This document shows, one piece after another, positions 60,894-64,000 of a DNA stretch of 64,000 nt. The notes under the pieces are model-generated. The model was given only the letters and a program-made list of their open reading frames with translations. It searched no databases and was not told the origin of the DNA. The first letter of the stretch is position 1, and every line of letters begins with the position of its first letter. Position numbers and translations under genes: made by a program. The DNA is from Bacteroides sp. (GTDB lineage: Bacteria; Bacteroidota; Bacteroidia; Bacteroidales; Bacteroidaceae): the NCBI RefSeq assembly GCF_028690125.1, contig NZ_JAQVBV010000010.1, positions 1-64,000 on the forward strand, in the 5' to 3' direction.

Positions 60894-61943
60894 ATGAAAA
60901 TTAGACAACTACTGATAAGCTTTTTATTGGCTACCAATGTTTTGGGAGCAGCCTCACAAGTGAGTAAGACCTATTATGTCAGCAAACCCGGCACACTTAT
61001 TTCCATGATGACTCAAGAGGAAGCAAACAGTGTAACACACCTTACACTAACGGGTAAATTGAACGCAGAAGACTTCAGGCATCTCAGAGATGAATTTGCC
61101 AGTCTGAAAGTACTGGATATATCCAATGTTGAAATAAAGATGTATAGTGGAAAAGCCGGTACATATCCGGACGGAAAGTTCTATATGTATATGCCCAACT
61201 TTATTCCGGCTTATGCTTTCTCAAATGTTGTAAACGGTGTAACGAAAGGAAAGCAAACTCTTGAAAAAGTGATTCTTTCCGAAAAGACCAAAAATATAGA
61301 AGATGCAGCATTCAAAGGATGTGAAAACCTGAAAATCTGTCAGATCCGAAAAAAGACAGCGCCCAACCTCTTACCGGAAGCATTAGCAGACAGTATCACC
61401 GCAATCTTTATTCCATTAGGCAGCAGTGATGAATACCGCAATAAAAACAGATGGGAAAAATTTGCTTTTATCGAAGGAGACCCGGTAGAAACAACACTAC
61501 AAGTAGGAGCAATGGGTACCTTAGAGAATGAAATTATTAGTGCCGGCTTACAGCCGAAAGATATCAACTTTCTGACTATTGAAGGAAAGCTCGACAATGC
61601 AGATTTCAAACTAATGCGTGACTATATGCCTAACTTAGTAGCAATCGATATTTCAAATACAAATGTTACTACTATTCCTGATTTTACTTTCTCACAAAAA
61701 AAATACTTGCTAAGAATCAAGTTACCACATAATCTTAAGTCAATCGGCCAGCGGGTATTCAGCAATTGCGGACGTCTTTGCGGTACATTAGAGTTACCGG
61801 CCAGCGTGACAGCCATTGAGTATGGAGCATTCATGGGATGTGACAATCTCCGCTACGTTGCGGCTACAAGCAATAAAATCACTACGTTAGGCGATGATTT
61901 GTTTGGAGCAAATGTTCCCAGCAAACTGATTTATAAAAAGTAA
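60894..61943 (+). CDS. BspA-like leucine-rich repeat exported protein
   Basis: 349 residues from ATG 60894 (MKIRQLLISFLLATNVLGAASQ). A signal peptide leads two sets of BspA-type repeats: LEKVILSEKTKNIEDAAFKGCENLKICQI and LLRIKLPHNLKSIGQRVFSNCGRLCGTLELPASVTAIEYGAFMGCDNLRYV. In between are paired segments of the type LTLTGKLNAEDFRHLRDEFASLKVLDISNVEI and LTIEGKLDNADFKLMRDYMPNLVAIDISNTNV. It is probably exported to the periplasm or cell surface. Ligand unknown. Confidence 0.82.
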   Translation: MKIRQLLISFLLATNVLGAASQVSKTYYVSKPGTLISMMTQEEANSVTHLTLTGKLNAEDFRHLRDEFASLKVLDISNVEIKMYSGKAGTYPDGKFYMYMPNFIPAYAFSNVVNGVTKGKQTLEKVILSEKTKNIEDAAFKGCENLKICQIRKKTAPNLLPEALADSITAIFIPLGSSDEYRNKNRWEKFAFIEGDPVETTLQVGAMGTLENEIISAGLQPKDINFLTIEGKLDNADFKLMRDYMPNLVAIDISNTNVTTIPDFTFSQKKYLLRIKLPHNLKSIGQRVFSNCGRLCGTLELPASVTAIEYGAFMGCDNLRYVAATSNKITTLGDDLFGANVPSKLIYKK

Positions 61944-61958
61944 TTCCCGAATATAACT

Positions 61959-62016
61959 CGGGCTGAAAGCCAAACTAATAATCAATCAGATTATGATTAG
62001 TTGAGCTTTCAGCCCG
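61959..62016. terminator. bidirectional terminator
   Basis: Long hairpin with stem CGGGCTGAAAGC / GCTTTCAGCCCG and secondary pairing in the loop (AACTAATAATC... GATTATGATTAGTT). T- and A-rich flanks on both sides. It lies between the convergent leucine-rich repeat and ABC-F genes. Confidence 0.85.
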
Positions 62017-62039
62017 TATTTTATTTATTACCGTAATCC

Positions 62040-63662
<1,623 letters not shown>

Positions 63663-63704
63663 CTATTATTTACTATTTTACTAGTTATTTACTATTTGAG
63701 GGTG

Positions 63705-63712
63705 CAAAGGTA
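63705..63712 (-). promoter_or_regulatory. -7 box for ABC-F gene
   Basis: The minus strand reads TACCTTTG here (complement of CAAAGGTA), 46 bases upstream of the ABC-F ATG. Confidence 0.55.
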
Positions 63713-63768
63713 GACATTTAAAATGAATAATGAACTATTAGGAATGTGCCAATCTGACATAAAAGTAT

Positions 63769-63818
63769 TACCTTTGCAGCGTTTTTTGGCAAAACCGCCA
63801 TATTGGCAAAGTTTTTGC
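63769..63818 (+). promoter_or_regulatory. grpE: dual promoter-like elements before grpE
   Basis: A perfect -7 box TACCTTTG is at 63769-63776. Downstream, TTGGCAAAGTTTTTGC at 63803-63818 keeps the sigma-54 spacing (TGGCA then TTGC, core TGGCAnnnnnnTTGC). TTGGCAAA also occurs at 63785-63792. Two promoters may serve the grpE operon under normal and stress conditions (inference). Confidence 0.45.
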
Positions 63819-63857
63819 TTAACATTTTGATATTATGAACAAAAAATAGATTAAGAT

Positions 63858-64000
63858 ATGGACCCTAAAGAAAAAAAAGTAAAAGAAGAAGAACTGAACG
63901 TTGAAGAAACTCAGGATACAGCGGACCAACCTCAGAACGAACAATCGGAAGAAGCTAGTTCGCAGACTCCTGAAGAAAAGCTGGAAAAAGAACTCGAAGA
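63858..64000 (+). CDS. grpE: GrpE nucleotide-exchange factor, N-terminal part
   Basis: The frame from ATG 63858 reads MDPKEKKVKEEELNVEETQDT and continues with an acidic, Gln-rich stretch ending KLEKELEE at the window edge. This is the disordered acidic start of Bacteroides-type GrpE, which releases ADP from DnaK. The rest lies outside the window. The upstream promoter region supports a heat-shock gene. Confidence 0.75.
   Translation, partial: MDPKEKKVKEEELNVEETQDTADQPQNEQSEEASSQTPEEKLEKELE

Overview
The window reads as a Bacteroides-type (Bacteroidales) chromosome carrying most of a large prophage. Evidence for the host: Bacteroidales promoter boxes (TAnnTTTG at -7) in front of many genes, HU-HIG and DUF4248 proteins, BspA-like leucine-rich repeats, and type II signal peptides on outer-membrane-type lipoproteins. 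Positions 1 to about 50,324 are prophage. The left end, with the integrase, lysis genes and probably more tail genes, lies outside the window. From 50,325 to the end is host chromosome.

Prophage layout. Almost every prophage gene is on the minus strand, so transcription runs right to left. (a) 48.6-50.1 kb, plus strand: a HTH/coiled-coil repressor candidate overlapping a fimbrillin-like lipoprotein gene (a lysogenic-conversion candidate). (b) 48.5-38.8 kb: replication and early genes, with HTH regulators, a DEDD exonuclease, a 1201-residue primase-helicase, a protein with an SSB-like C-terminal tip, a DUF2829 (Tad2-like) protein, a DUF1599-like protein and a phage DnaN clamp. (c) 38.7-36.9 kb: a GC-richer block with a candidate origin (GACAAA repeats plus an AT-rich tract), DUF4248 and HU-HIG genes. 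(d) 36.6-22.4 kb: a long operon-like run of about 31 small accessory genes, including a PAPS-reductase-like PP-loop protein, a ThyX-like protein, a DNA methyltransferase, an ASCH protein, a radical SAM protein and several Cys-rich proteins. (e) 22.2-1 kb: head and tail genes. Order is S49 protease-scaffold, major capsid with a C-terminal B-repeat, putative tail tube, then small and large terminase, portal, connectors, tail and fibre. A hicAB toxin-antitoxin pair sits on the opposite strand between terminase and portal.

Control elements stand out. A canonical 16-bp parS sequence (TGTTTCACGTGAAACA) is the centre of a perfect 46-bp palindrome at 22,323-22,368, in front of the 22.2 kb gene that leads into the head genes. 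The palindrome arms carry TAGTGTATTAAAT, also found in the repressor/early promoter region (48.58 kb) and, shortened to AAGTAGTGTATT, at the promoter of the accessory operon (36.70 kb). This suggests one regulatory network over all three transcription blocks. A second motif, TCCCTACTG, occurs three times at 22-bp spacing at 36.84-36.89 kb and again at 10.91 kb.

Host side (50.3-64 kb): a fragment resembling the 3' end of tmRNA (probable attR), its terminator, tRNA-Glu(CTC), a His-rich exported protein, a lipoprotein, Crp/Fnr and AraC regulators, a sensor kinase overlapping a periplasmic 5'-nucleotidase gene, Tex, a CPBP membrane protease, a BspA-like protein, an ABC-F ATPase and the start of grpE.
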